A DNA stretch of 22,189 nucleotides from an uncultured Neomegalonema sp. (GCA_937958345.1 CALGNW010000063.1:1-22189); one strand, 5' to 3'. Counted from the first letter of the stretch, positions 6,246 to 14,513 are shown. Translations and numbers: made by a program. The notes: generated by a model not told the origin, from the letters alone.

Positions 6246-7582
6246 TCCGCAGCCTCCATTTTCTTCGTCTCCGGCCCTTTCAGCACACCCGTCACCGAGC
6301 GTTTGTCGTTCAGCACAGCCCGCGCCGCGTTCATAACATCTTGCGCTGTCGCCGCTTCGACGCGGCTGCGCCAGCTTTGTATATCATCAATCGAAAGCCC
6401 GATTGTCAGCGCCGCGCCATACTCGCGCGCCATCGTGCGCTGGCTGTCCTGCGAATAGATCTCGTCGGCAATCAGCGATTTTTTCGACCGCGCCATTTCC
6501 TCTTCGGTCACACCGTTTTCGAGAATGTCCTGCAACATCCAGTCAACCGCGCCCTCAATGGCCGCCAGCGAGGTATCGCCTTTGGGTCCGGCATAAACGA
6601 CAAACTCGCCATGATCGCGGGCCATGCCCGAATAATACGCACCGGCATAAATCGCCATATCGGTGTCCTGCGTCAGCACCCGCTGCATACGCCGCGTCGT
6701 ACCGCCGCCCAGAATATCCGCCAACAGCACCAGACCTTCGGCCTCGCCGGGCTTCGCCGTGACATAGCTGGGCGCGAGATATCCGCGCATCCATTGCGCC
6801 TGCGCAACACGCGGATCGGTCATCGAAATCCGGCGCTCGGCCAGATGGGGCGGCTCGGACCCGCGCACATGCTCGGGCAGTTCAACGGCTTCGATCACGC
6901 CGTAATGTTCGCGCGCCAGTGCCTCGACCTCGGCGGGTGTCACATCGCCCGCAACCACCAGAATGGCGTTGTTCGGCGCATAGAACCGCGCATAAAATTC
7001 AAGCGCGTCTTCTTTGGTCAGCGCCTCGACCTCGTCTTTCCACCCGATCACCGGCGTGCCGTAGGGGTGACTAAGATACAGAGCGGCAGAAAACTGTTCG
7101 CGGAATTTCGCGGCGGGCACGTTATCTGTCCGCATCCGGCGTTCTTCGCCGACCACATCACGCTCGGCCTGCCAGTCATCATCACCGATGGTCAGATTGC
7201 GCATCCGGTCGGCTTCCATGCTCATCATCAGGCCCAGCCGGTCCGCAGCGATATTCTGAAAATACCCCGTGTAATCGCGCGAGGTAAAGGCGTTCTCCTG
7301 CCCGCCATTCTCAGCGACAATCTCAGAAAAGCGCCCGGAAGGAATGGTCTCGGTTCCCTTGAAAAGCAGGTGTTCCAGATAGTGGGCGATGCCGGTCTTG
7401 CCGGGCGTTTCATCCGCCGACCCGACCTTGTACCACACCATATGCGTGACGACCGGCGCCCGGTGATCCTCGATCACCACCCCGCGCATCCCGTTATCGA
7501 GTTCAAAGCTGGAAACCGCAGGCTCGGCAAGCGCGGCTTGCGGAACGAGGGTGATCGCCATGATGGCAAAAAGTCGTCGCAT
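6242..7582 (-). CDS. M16 family zinc metallopeptidase (catalytic subunit)
   Basis: 446 residues. A signal peptide of about 19 residues (ending AALA) sends it to the periplasm. The inverted zinc motif HYLEH is at 67-71 (context GIAHYLEHLLFKGT), and the third zinc ligand is probably Glu147 in ERDVVGEERRMR. These are the hallmarks of an active insulinase/pitrilysin-type peptidase of the M16B (about 50 kDa) class. A good Shine-Dalgarno, GGAGG, lies just before the ATG. It is followed by the zinc-less partner with a 4-nt overlap. The 172 nt upstream (7583-7754) contain a TTGACG box (rc of 7705-7710) but no clear matching -10, so a separate promoter for the pair is possible. The substrate cannot be deduced. 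Confidence 0.95.
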   Translation of the reverse strand: MRRLFAIMAITLVPQAALAEPAVSSFELDNGMRGVVIEDHRAPVVTHMVWYKVGSADETPGKTGIAHYLEHLLFKGTETIPSGRFSEIVAENGGQENAFTSRDYTGYFQNIAADRLGLMMSMEADRMRNLTIGDDDWQAERDVVGEERRMRTDNVPAAKFREQFSAALYLSHPYGTPVIGWKDEVEALTKEDALEFYARFYAPNNAILVVAGDVTPAEVEALAREHYGVIEAVELPEHVRGSEPPHLAERRISMTDPRVAQAQWMRGYLAPSYVTAKPGEAEGLVLLADILGGGTTRRMQRVLTQDTDMAIYAGAYYSGMARDHGEFVVYAGPKGDTSLAAIEGAVDWMLQDILENGVTEEEMARSKKSLIADEIYSQDSQRTMAREYGAALTIGLSIDDIQSWRSRVEAATAQDVMNAARAVLNDKRSVTGVLKGPETKKMEAAE

Positions 7583-7754
7583 CTAACCTCCGGAGATTGT
7601 GTGTCGGAACGCACTGGACACATCAAATATGGCGACGCCGCGACATGGCCAGCGACGCACAGGCCGGGGCGTATCACGATAGAGTCAGACAGAGCTTAAT
7701 AACCCGTCAACCATGTCGGAGGGGCGAACGCGGGCGCACCGGCCCGCGCCGGTC

Positions 7755-8456
7755 TTATTCGGGAATATAAATCAGCTCCGTTCCCGTCACCGGATCAACC
7801 GCCGGCAGCGCAGGACCGGCAGGAAGCGCAGAAGGGATTGTCACCGCCGTTTGCGGGACAGCGGCCACCGGGGCGGCGGACGAAAACGTTGCCAGACCCG
7901 ATGTTTCCTGCGCAGGCGCCAATGTGCTCAGACGCACGCGCTCCTCCTCGGGTTTGATTGTGTCCTCCAGACCGGCCCCGCGCGAGGCGCGCAGCGACGG
8001 AAGCAGTTCGTCGATCAGATACTCTTCCTGTGCGCCAGACGCGGCGGCCTGCTCGCTATCCAGCACAGTGCGGATGTTCGGGGCAGCCGCGCTCCCCGTA
8101 GCCGACAGCAATGCTGATTCGGAAACCGAAATACGTGCAGTCGCAGGCTGCGGTGCAGGGTCGCCCAACAGGACGGCGCGGGCCTCCGCAACAGGATCGG
8201 GAACCAGACGGCTACGCTCGCCGGGATTCGGCTGTGGCAGGGCCGCGAAATCTTGAGGCATTTCGAGCGGTCTGGTCGTCATAACCGCAAACTCGTCCGG
8301 CGGGCTTTTGGTCGTACCGATGAAATTGGACAGGCTGAAACCGTCATTCGGGTCGTATTTATCGGCGTTGCTCGCCTCTTCTTCTTTTGCGCGGGTGCAT
8401 GCCGCAACACTCACCAACAGCGTCAACATGATCAGATTCCGAGCCAGTCCAGCCAT
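7755..8456 (-). CDS. DUF3035-type lipoprotein
   Basis: 233 residues. A short lipoprotein signal has the lipobox VAAC with Cys20. The mature protein is Ala/Pro-rich with little predicted fold. The conserved-looking part is the N-terminal DPNDGFSLSNFIGTTKSPPDEFAVMTTRPLEMP (in part), followed by long acidic/alanine stretches and ending VTGTELIYIPE. This fits the alphaproteobacterial DUF3035 family, usually found near lspA and M16 genes; I assign the family from memory of that pattern, not from a search. The ATG at 8456 is 14 nt downstream of the lspA stop, so it is co-transcribed with the peptidase that would process its own signal. No molecular function is known. A 6-bp hairpin (7738-7753) without a T tract sits directly after the stop. 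Confidence 0.8.
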   Translation of the reverse strand: MAGLARNLIMLTLLVSVAACTRAKEEEASNADKYDPNDGFSLSNFIGTTKSPPDEFAVMTTRPLEMPQDFAALPQPNPGERSRLVPDPVAEARAVLLGDPAPQPATARISVSESALLSATGSAAAPNIRTVLDSEQAAASGAQEEYLIDELLPSLRASRGAGLEDTIKPEEERVRLSTLAPAQETSGLATFSSAAPVAAVPQTAVTIPSALPAGPALPAVDPVTGTELIYIPE

Positions 8457-8470
8457 ACCGAATTCCCCGT

Positions 8471-8980
8471 CTATTCTTGTGCCGCGCGCGCATCGTCGCC
8501 GCTTGTTTGATACAAAAGCAGGCCGACACCCGCAAAGATCGCCACATCCGCGATATTGAAAGCGTACGGATTGTTAATCCCACAACATGTCACATTAAGA
8601 AAGTCCGTAACAGCGCCCAGCGTGAACCGGTCATACGCATTGCCCAGTGCTCCGCCGACCACCAACCCGATGGCCACCGAAAAAACCCCGTCATTCCAGC
8701 GCCGCGCCGCCCAAATCAACAGGCCAAGGCTGACGATCAGCGACAGAACAATTAAAAAATACTGAGGACGCAGATCGCCGACAGACCCCTGAAACAGGCC
8801 GAAGTTGATACCGTAGTTCTTGGTATGGGTAAAAATCAGAATGCCATCGATCATCGACCTGCTTTCATAAAGCGCGATCTTCGCAACATCCGTGATGTAA
8901 AATTTGGACGCCTGGTCGAGGGCAAAGGAAACCGCACCCGCAATCGCCGCCATACCGAGATTGGATCGAGAAAACGCCAC
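8471..8980 (-). CDS. lspA: Lipoprotein signal peptidase (signal peptidase II)
   Basis: 169 residues. Inner-membrane aspartyl protease that cleaves prolipoproteins before the lipid-modified cysteine. Four membrane segments are apparent. Conserved boxes are LDQASK (Asp22), NYGINFG, GGALGNAYDR with catalytic Asp117, and FNIADVAI with catalytic Asp145. The start used is GTG 8980, with ACGGG 8 nt upstream, which leaves the usual number of residues before the first conserved Asp; an internal ATG at 8953 would shorten the first membrane segment. It sits between a secreted cysteine protein and a lipoprotein gene. Length is normal to slightly long for the family. Confidence 0.95.
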   Translation of the reverse strand: MAFSRSNLGMAAIAGAVSFALDQASKFYITDVAKIALYESRSMIDGILIFTHTKNYGINFGLFQGSVGDLRPQYFLIVLSLIVSLGLLIWAARRWNDGVFSVAIGLVVGGALGNAYDRFTLGAVTDFLNVTCCGINNPYAFNIADVAIFAGVGLLLYQTSGDDARAAQE

Positions 8981-9009
8981 GCAATACCCGTCTTAACTGC
9001 GGCGTTGTG

Positions 9010-9381
9010 TCACTGGGACTGAGACCGCTTCATAATCAGCAGACCGCCGGACATTCTCTTCCGCACAATGACGCAACGGTTATAGTTTTCTTCCGCCAGC
9101 AACAACTCGTAATGCAACAACGGGCAATCGCCCTTATCATGGGGCAGCGGTGCGTTTCCGCGGTAGCGCGTCGAGTCGATGCGGGCAAGCGTCTTGTCAA
9201 TCTCCGCACATTCCATGCCCGAAACAGGCGGCAAAATAAGGGTTTTCCCGGAAACGGTGGTAAATTCACGCTCGACGGTTTGCGGCACATTCAACGGCGG
9301 GCACGCCTGTCCCCACACCGCACCGGCGGCGGTCAGGGTCAAGGCAATCGCCAGAATATAGCTTTTGGTAAACATCCCCAT
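9010..9381 (-). CDS. Small secreted protein with four cysteines, unknown function
   Basis: 123 residues from ATG 9381, which has GGGAGG (rc of 9393-9398) 11 nt upstream; a second ATG at 9375 is also possible, and the open frame upstream to 9480 lacks a signal-like start. Residues 1-24 form a signal peptide (TKSYILAIALTLTAAGAVWG). The mature protein has Cys27, Cys58, Cys86 and Cys103, an even set that could form two disulfides, and a basic C-terminus (KRMSGGLLIMKRSQSQ). The sequence around Cys27 (GQAC) is a poor lipobox. I do not recognise the family. It lies 29 nt upstream of lspA and probably heads that transcript. Confidence 0.75.
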   Translation of the reverse strand: MGMFTKSYILAIALTLTAAGAVWGQACPPLNVPQTVEREFTTVSGKTLILPPVSGMECAEIDKTLARIDSTRYRGNAPLPHDKGDCPLLHYELLLAEENYNRCVIVRKRMSGGLLIMKRSQSQ

Positions 9382-9587
9382 CGAGGACGAAACCTCCCAG
9401 TTAAAACCGCCGCTACAGGCTGCACGCCGCCTGTGGTCCGAGTCAACCTGACGGGCGGGGCCAAAATACGGCGCAAGCATGCCGATTCAACGCAAGGCCC
9501 CTGCGCCGTGGCAGATTTGTGTCGCCTATTCTATACACAGGATGGTTTACAGCCAGTATTGTTGATCCCTGCCGCAAAGACTGTCCG
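9382..9587. other. Divergent intergenic region
   Basis: 206 bases between the minus-strand cysteine-protein/lspA block and the plus-strand HD gene. Promoters for both directions must lie here. The stretch 9515-9540 is AT-richer, with TATTCT (9528-9533) and TATACA (9532-9537) as possible -10 boxes for the plus gene, but no good -35 at the right distance. Small open frames inside it look like noise. Confidence 0.4.
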
Positions 9588-10220
9588 ATGCCCGCACCCG
9601 CCTCTACCTCACCCGCCAACCCGCCGCGCGCGTGGCAACGCATGCTCAGTGGCCGCAGGCTCGACCTGCTGGACCCCTCGCCGCTTGACGTAGAAATCGA
9701 GGATATCGCTCATGGCCTGTCGCGTGTTGCGCGCTGGAACGGGCAAACCTCGGGCAGCAATTCGTTCAGCGTTGCCGAACATTCGCTGCTGGTAGAGCGG
9801 TTACTGGTCCTCGCCGCACCCAAAACCCCGCCGCGCTGGCAACTCGCCGCCCTGCTGCACGATGCCCCGGAATATGTGATCGGAGACCTGATCAGCCCGT
9901 TCAAGGCGATGGTCGGCGGCGATTATAAGGCGTTGGAGAACCGCCTGCTTGCTGCCGTACACACCCGCTTCGGCCTGCCGGTCGATATTCCGCAAACGGC
10001 GGCAAAGGCAATAAAACGCGCGGATCAGGCCGCCGCGTGGTTCGAGGCAACGCAGCTCGCCGGATTCAGCATTCCCGAGGCAAAACAGCATTTTTCACCG
10101 CCCGCCCTAAAGGGATCGCCCGAGATCACACTCTCGCCCCTCGCCCCCGAAGAGGCAAAGACCGCCTTTATCGAACGGTTTACCGCGTTGTCCGCCGCGG
10201 CAGGACTGGACGCGCGGTAA
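9588..10220 (+). CDS. HD-domain phosphohydrolase, YfbR (5'-nucleotidase)-like
   Basis: 210 residues from ATG 9588. The upstream in-frame codons lack an initiator context, and the conserved part begins at PRAWQRMLSGRRLDLLDPSPLD (in part). Metal-binding residues fit an HD phosphohydrolase: His65 in SVAEHSLLV, then His91-Asp92 with Glu95 in LLHDAPEYVIGDL, and a late Asp in KRADQAAAW. E. coli YfbR dephosphorylates deoxyribonucleoside 5'-monophosphates, and cytoplasmic nucleotide clean-up is the reasonable expectation here, though specificity is inferred. It has no clear Shine-Dalgarno. The next gene starts 67 nt downstream on the same strand. Confidence 0.85.
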   Translation: MPAPASTSPANPPRAWQRMLSGRRLDLLDPSPLDVEIEDIAHGLSRVARWNGQTSGSNSFSVAEHSLLVERLLVLAAPKTPPRWQLAALLHDAPEYVIGDLISPFKAMVGGDYKALENRLLAAVHTRFGLPVDIPQTAAKAIKRADQAAAWFEATQLAGFSIPEAKQHFSPPALKGSPEITLSPLAPEEAKTAFIERFTALSAAAGLDAR

Positions 10221-10287
10221 AGCGGTGCGCAATCCGCCTTTGCCGCGCGTCTACGGTCCTTCAACAAAAGCGCGCTAGACTGCGCGA

Positions 10288-11280
10288 ATGCAGATGCCCG
10301 CCGATTTCTCCGCCTATGTTGCCGAAAGCCGTGCAAAGCACATTGCACCGGCAATCGGAGCCGTGTGGATCGGGGCCGACGGAACCCTGCCGCTGGCTCT
10401 GCACGGGGCACTGCCCCCCGCCGCCGGTCCTCAATGGCATATCGGGTCATGCACCAAGGCGATGACCGCAACCGTGTTCGGGCGGCTGGTGGATCGCGGG
10501 CTGATAAGCTTCGATACGACGCTGGCCGAGGCCCTGCCCCCGCTCGCGGATCGCATGGCCGGCGCCTACCGGGATATTCCGATGCACGCGCTGCTGACCC
10601 ATTCGTCAGGCATCGCCCGCGACCCGGCACAAAGCACCTTCCGCGCCCTGCGCCGGTCCACGGCCCCCGCCGCTGCGCAGCGGTTGTTCCTGGTCGAGGC
10701 AGCCCTGAAAGAGCCGCCGGATCTGAAGCAGGGCTATTCCAACATCGGCTACATCACGCTCGGCGCGGTGATCGAGCGGATCAGCAATCGGTCGTGGGAG
10801 GCAACGCTGACACGCGAGGTGATGATTCCGCTGGGAATCGCACGCTTCGGCTTCGGTCCGCCCGGCCTGTCACAAATGTCAGGGCATCGCCGGATCAAGT
10901 CCGTCTGGCACGAGGAGCGCGTGGACAATCCCGTCGCCTACGGGCCTGCGGGCCGTGTGCACTTGGCGCTGGAGGAATGGGGGCGCTTTTTGCGTGCCCA
11001 TGCCCGCCCCTCGATCGTTCTCAGCGAGGCAACGCGGCAACGCCTGCACACGCCCGCCAAAAACGGTTTTGCGATGGGTTGGTTGGCGACACATCGGCGG
11101 GGACGGCGCGTGCTGCTGCACACCGGATCGAACACCGCATGGTTTGCACAGGCAACGCTGTTACCGGATCAGGGTGTCGGCTTGGGAATAGTCTGTAATG
11201 CCTTCGATCCAAAGATCGAAAGAGCCGTCGGGGATCTGAGCCGCGATCTGATCGACAGAGCCTTCAGCGCGACGACTTAA
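10288..11280 (+). CDS. Serine hydrolase of the class C beta-lactamase/penicillin-binding-like family
   Basis: 330 residues. The three family motifs are all present: SxxK as Ser54-Cys-Thr-Lys57, YxN as Tyr150-Ser-Asn152, and HxG as His278-Thr-Gly280. HxG in place of KTG is usual for esterase/peptidase members of this superfamily, so true beta-lactamase activity is not implied. There is no signal peptide or membrane segment, so the product is probably cytoplasmic, unlike most relatives. ATG 10288 is used; a second ATG at 10294 is equally possible and neither has a clear Shine-Dalgarno. It ends in TAA 11278-11280, overlapping the stop of the convergent EAL gene. Substrate unknown. Confidence 0.88.
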   Translation: MQMPADFSAYVAESRAKHIAPAIGAVWIGADGTLPLALHGALPPAAGPQWHIGSCTKAMTATVFGRLVDRGLISFDTTLAEALPPLADRMAGAYRDIPMHALLTHSSGIARDPAQSTFRALRRSTAPAAAQRLFLVEAALKEPPDLKQGYSNIGYITLGAVIERISNRSWEATLTREVMIPLGIARFGFGPPGLSQMSGHRRIKSVWHEERVDNPVAYGPAGRVHLALEEWGRFLRAHARPSIVLSEATRQRLHTPAKNGFAMGWLATHRRGRRVLLHTGSNTAWFAQATLLPDQGVGLGIVCNAFDPKIERAVGDLSRDLIDRAFSATT

Positions 11281-13028
11281 CGGCAGCCGACCGATTGCAC
11301 GATGCGGTCTGCGACATCATTGCCCAGCCAGTCCGGCGCGATCTCGGGACGGCCAAAGTGAAATCCCTGAAACGTATCAACGCCCAAAGTCCGCAACAGG
11401 TCCGCAACCTCGTCATTATCGACCATCTCCGCGACGATCAGCAGATCATGGTACTTCGCGATGCTGGCCAGCGCCTCGATAAACACCTGATCGCCGGGCC
11501 TATCGAGGACATTGCGCACATACGCACCGTCGATTTTGACGATATCGAAGGTCAGATCCCGCAGTTGCTGGAACGAGGTATACCCCGCGCCGAAATCATC
11601 CAGCGCAACAGCACAGCCCATCTTGCGGAACCGTGTCAGCACGCGGGCCGTCGCCTCGACATCGTCGATCACGGTCGCCTCGGTAACCTCTAAAATCATC
11701 CGTTCCAGCGCATTCGGGTTTTCCGCCGCCAGCCGCTCGAACAGCGCCGTCCAGCGCGTATCACGCAGGGATTGCGGGGATATATTGACGCTCAGGCGCA
11801 CGCGCGCATTCTGGCGCAATGTCTCGAATGCAAGCTCCAGCACCCGCCGGTCCAGCATCCGAACCAGACCCAGCTTTTCCGCGATGGGAATAAACGCGCC
11901 CGCTGGAATAACCTCGCCCGACCGGTCAATCAGGCGCAGCAGGCATTCGTGAAACGCCACCTGAGACGGATCATGCGCCTGCACGACGGGTTGATAGGCA
12001 AGGCGCAGGCGGTTCTCGCGCACTGCCGCGACCAGATCATCGGCCAACGCAATGTTGTCACGCCGCTGGGCGACAGCGGCGGCATCGGGCTTGTAAATCA
12101 CCACCTGATCCAACCCGAAATCCTTGGCGTGGTTCAGCGTATCTTCGGCCAGCGCAAGGGCGTCATGGGTCGTACTGGCATCTTGCGGCAAACAAAGGCC
12201 CGCCGCCGAGACGGTCACCACCACCGGCCCGGCGGCTGTTTCAATCACGGTATCGCGGACCGCCTTTTGAATACCGGCCATCCGTTCGGCCATTTGCTCG
12301 GTTTCACAATCCGCAAACACAACGGCAAATTTCGAACTGCCCGTCCGGCCAACCGCATCCTGCGGACCCAGATGATTGAGAATCTCCTCGCCGATCCGGA
12401 CCAGAACCGCGTCGGCCACATCATAGCCGAAGGTGCTGTTGAACCCTGACAGATTGTCCAGACCGATCATGCCGAAACTGATCGTCTCGCCGGTTTCGCG
12501 TGCGCGGTCCATGCGCCGCGCCAGCAGAACCCGAAGCGACGACCGGCTGAGATGGCCGGTCAGTTCGTCGAACCGCGCCAGATACCTTAATTTTTCGAGT
12601 TGCCCGTGGCTTGCCGAGACATCGCGCACCCGACCGAGGAACCGGACGCCGCCTCCGTCATCGCTCAGACGCACAAGCCGTTCTTCAATCCAGACCGTCC
12701 CGCCATTCACCTGCAGGCCGTATGTCCCGCAAAACTCGGTCTCAGCCTGATCCTTAACCGACAGCCAAAGCGCGCGGCGCTCGGCACTTTCACCCGACAG
12801 CATCACGGCCCAGTCCGCACCGCATTGCGGCGGTATAAGGCTTTCGAATGCGGGAATACCGAGCGGATCAGCGACCCAATCGAGCGTATCAGATCCCGCT
12901 GACCAGACGTAGGCTGCCTCGTTCGCGCGGCTGAGCGCACCGAGGAGATCGCTGACGGACAATGGGGAGACGCTCACGGACACAGCCTGACGTTGGGGCA
13001 GCACCCGCACATTCTGTACAGGCTTCAT
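11277..13028 (-). CDS. c-di-GMP phosphodiesterase candidate: PAS-like, degenerate GGDEF and EAL domains
   Basis: 583 residues. Residues about 25-140 look like a PAS-type sensory region, about 148-315 are a GGDEF domain, and about 325-575 an EAL domain. The GGDEF signature is GSSKF (230-234), so diguanylate cyclase activity should be lost. The EAL metal and catalytic set is kept: Glu361 (motif reads ECL), Asn415, Glu447, Asp477-Asp478, Lys498, Glu534 and Gln554. It is therefore probably an active cytoplasmic c-di-GMP phosphodiesterase, with the GGDEF domain perhaps regulatory. There are no membrane segments. The start lacks a Shine-Dalgarno and lies 33 nt after the antiporter stop. The gap contains three GTTA(A) repeats. 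It is probably co-transcribed with the antiporter. Confidence 0.93.
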   Translation of the reverse strand: MKPVQNVRVLPQRQAVSVSVSPLSVSDLLGALSRANEAAYVWSAGSDTLDWVADPLGIPAFESLIPPQCGADWAVMLSGESAERRALWLSVKDQAETEFCGTYGLQVNGGTVWIEERLVRLSDDGGGVRFLGRVRDVSASHGQLEKLRYLARFDELTGHLSRSSLRVLLARRMDRARETGETISFGMIGLDNLSGFNSTFGYDVADAVLVRIGEEILNHLGPQDAVGRTGSSKFAVVFADCETEQMAERMAGIQKAVRDTVIETAAGPVVVTVSAAGLCLPQDASTTHDALALAEDTLNHAKDFGLDQVVIYKPDAAAVAQRRDNIALADDLVAAVRENRLRLAYQPVVQAHDPSQVAFHECLLRLIDRSGEVIPAGAFIPIAEKLGLVRMLDRRVLELAFETLRQNARVRLSVNISPQSLRDTRWTALFERLAAENPNALERMILEVTEATVIDDVEATARVLTRFRKMGCAVALDDFGAGYTSFQQLRDLTFDIVKIDGAYVRNVLDRPGDQVFIEALASIAKYHDLLIVAEMVDNDEVADLLRTLGVDTFQGFHFGRPEIAPDWLGNDVADRIVQSVGCR

Positions 13029-13061
13029 TAACGAAGTTAACGCCAGCCTATTAACACTTCC

Positions 13062-14384
13062 TTACCCGCCCGGTGCTGGCTCGACAAATCTTGCAATCAC
13101 CCGTTGTACAGTCAGGCCCTGAATGACAATCGAGAAAATGACAACGCCGTAGGTCATTGCAAGCACAGCAGGTTTCCCTTCGAACTCGGGCAGTGACAGC
13201 GCGAGCGCAACGGATATGCCGCCCCGCAATCCGCCCCAGATCAGCACCGGAACCGCCCCTTTTTCGACGAATCCCCCGCGGGAACGGATCAAGGCGGTGG
13301 GGATGCTGACGGCAAGTGTCCGCCCCAGCAATACAACCGGAATAATCGCTACAATTAGCCAGATAAGGTTCTCGGAAAACGGAATGATCAGGATTTCAAA
13401 ACCGATCAGCAGGAACAGGACGGCGTTAAGAATCTCATCGATCAGCTCCCAGAACTTTTCCAGATGCTCCTCGGTCACCCGCGACATGGCAAAACGCGTC
13501 CCGTGATTCCCGATAAACAATCCGGCGACAACAACCCCCAGCGGCCCCGACGCATGCAGATAGCTGCACAGCGCATAAATCCCCATTACCAGCGCCAGCG
13601 ACATGATCACCTCTACGACGTAATCATCAATCGTGCGCATCGCGAGAAAGGTGACGTAACCCAGCACCAGTCCGATGCCCACGCCGACCACCACCTCCTG
13701 AAACAGCAGCTCGACAATCGCTCCGGCGTTAAACGAACCCGCCGCCGAATGCGCAACGACCTCTCCGGCGTGAACCGCCTCAGCCGTGCCATGACCGCCC
13801 TCGCCCGTCGCGATCCCGACCAGCGCCAGAAAGACCACAACACCGATGCCATCGTTAAAAAGGCTTTCGCCCGCGATCTTCGTTTGCAGGTTTTTGGGAA
13901 CCTTCAGCGTGCGTATAATCGACAGGACAGCGACCGGATCAGTCGGGGATATCAGCGACCCGAACACCATGCACCAGATCAGCGGCACGTCGAAGCCGAA
14001 CGACGCTACGAGGTAGTATGTCACCGTGCCGATAACGGCAGTCGAAATCATCACTCCCAGCGTCGCCATCAGCAGAATATGCCACTTGTGACGCAACAGA
14101 TTGTCGAGGTCGGTATGCAGTGCCCCCGCAAACAGCAAAAGATGCAGCATCCCGATCATCAGGCTGTCATGGAAATCAATCGTAGACAGCGCGCCGCGCG
14201 CCACCTCGGCATAGCCAAGCCCGAACACCGCATCTAACGCCACCACGCCCATCGACGCGACCAGCGAAATCAGCACCAGCCCGATCGTCATGGGCAATTT
14301 CAGATACCGCGTGTTGATCCAGCCGAAAAACGCCGCAAACGCGAGCAGAATAGCCGAGATATTCAATAGCGCCGTTGCGTCCAT
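13062..14384 (-). CDS. CPA1-family Na+(K+)/H+ antiporter, NhaP-like
   Basis: 440 residues with about 12 hydrophobic membrane segments. Family marks are SPTDPVAV (146-153, Asp149) and ESLFNDGIG (173-181), whose Asn177-Asp178 pair is the ion-binding ND motif of electroneutral CPA1 exchangers. A late GGLRGGISVALAL contains the conserved arginine. It exchanges Na+ or K+ for protons at the inner membrane. The loop at about 194-217 contains several histidines (GEGGHGTAEAVHAGEVVAHS), which could matter for pH response; that is inference. It lacks the long cytoplasmic tail of some NhaP proteins. AGGTG precedes the ATG. It diverges from the permease gene and is followed by the EAL gene. Confidence 0.93.
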   Translation of the reverse strand: MDATALLNISAILLAFAAFFGWINTRYLKLPMTIGLVLISLVASMGVVALDAVFGLGYAEVARGALSTIDFHDSLMIGMLHLLLFAGALHTDLDNLLRHKWHILLMATLGVMISTAVIGTVTYYLVASFGFDVPLIWCMVFGSLISPTDPVAVLSIIRTLKVPKNLQTKIAGESLFNDGIGVVVFLALVGIATGEGGHGTAEAVHAGEVVAHSAAGSFNAGAIVELLFQEVVVGVGIGLVLGYVTFLAMRTIDDYVVEVIMSLALVMGIYALCSYLHASGPLGVVVAGLFIGNHGTRFAMSRVTEEHLEKFWELIDEILNAVLFLLIGFEILIIPFSENLIWLIVAIIPVVLLGRTLAVSIPTALIRSRGGFVEKGAVPVLIWGGLRGGISVALALSLPEFEGKPAVLAMTYGVVIFSIVIQGLTVQRVIARFVEPAPGG

Positions 14385-14513
14385 GAAACCGTCACCTGTT
14401 TGGGTTACCAGCGCAGACGCTACCCGAACCGCCCGCCCGCAGCAATCCTCCGCTGAGAGGGCGCGCCGCAGTCAATGCGCGCAACGCCCGCCGGAATGTT
14501 ATAGGCAGGGCGG
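14385..14513. other. Divergent promoter region between antiporter and permease
   Basis: 129 bases serving two divergent transporter genes. It is GC-rich with no obvious sigma-70 promoter pair. A GTTATA/TATAGG stretch at 14498-14505 is too close to the permease ATG at 14514 to be a normal -10 unless the transcript is nearly leaderless. No clear operator was found. Confidence 0.3.

Noticed and set aside
6341..7699. Long plus-strand open frame of 452 codons
   Set aside because: It is antisense to the active M16 peptidase, which has a full motif set; the frame is composed of residues typical of reverse-complement GC-rich code and shows no domain.
10288..11280. Calling the serine hydrolase an antibiotic-resistance beta-lactamase
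   Set aside because: No signal peptide, HTG rather than KTG, and chromosomal core context; only the fold family is supported.
13464..14237. Plus-strand open frame of 257 codons opposite the antiporter
   Set aside because: His/Arg/Gln-rich shadow frame of a membrane protein gene, without any recognisable motif.
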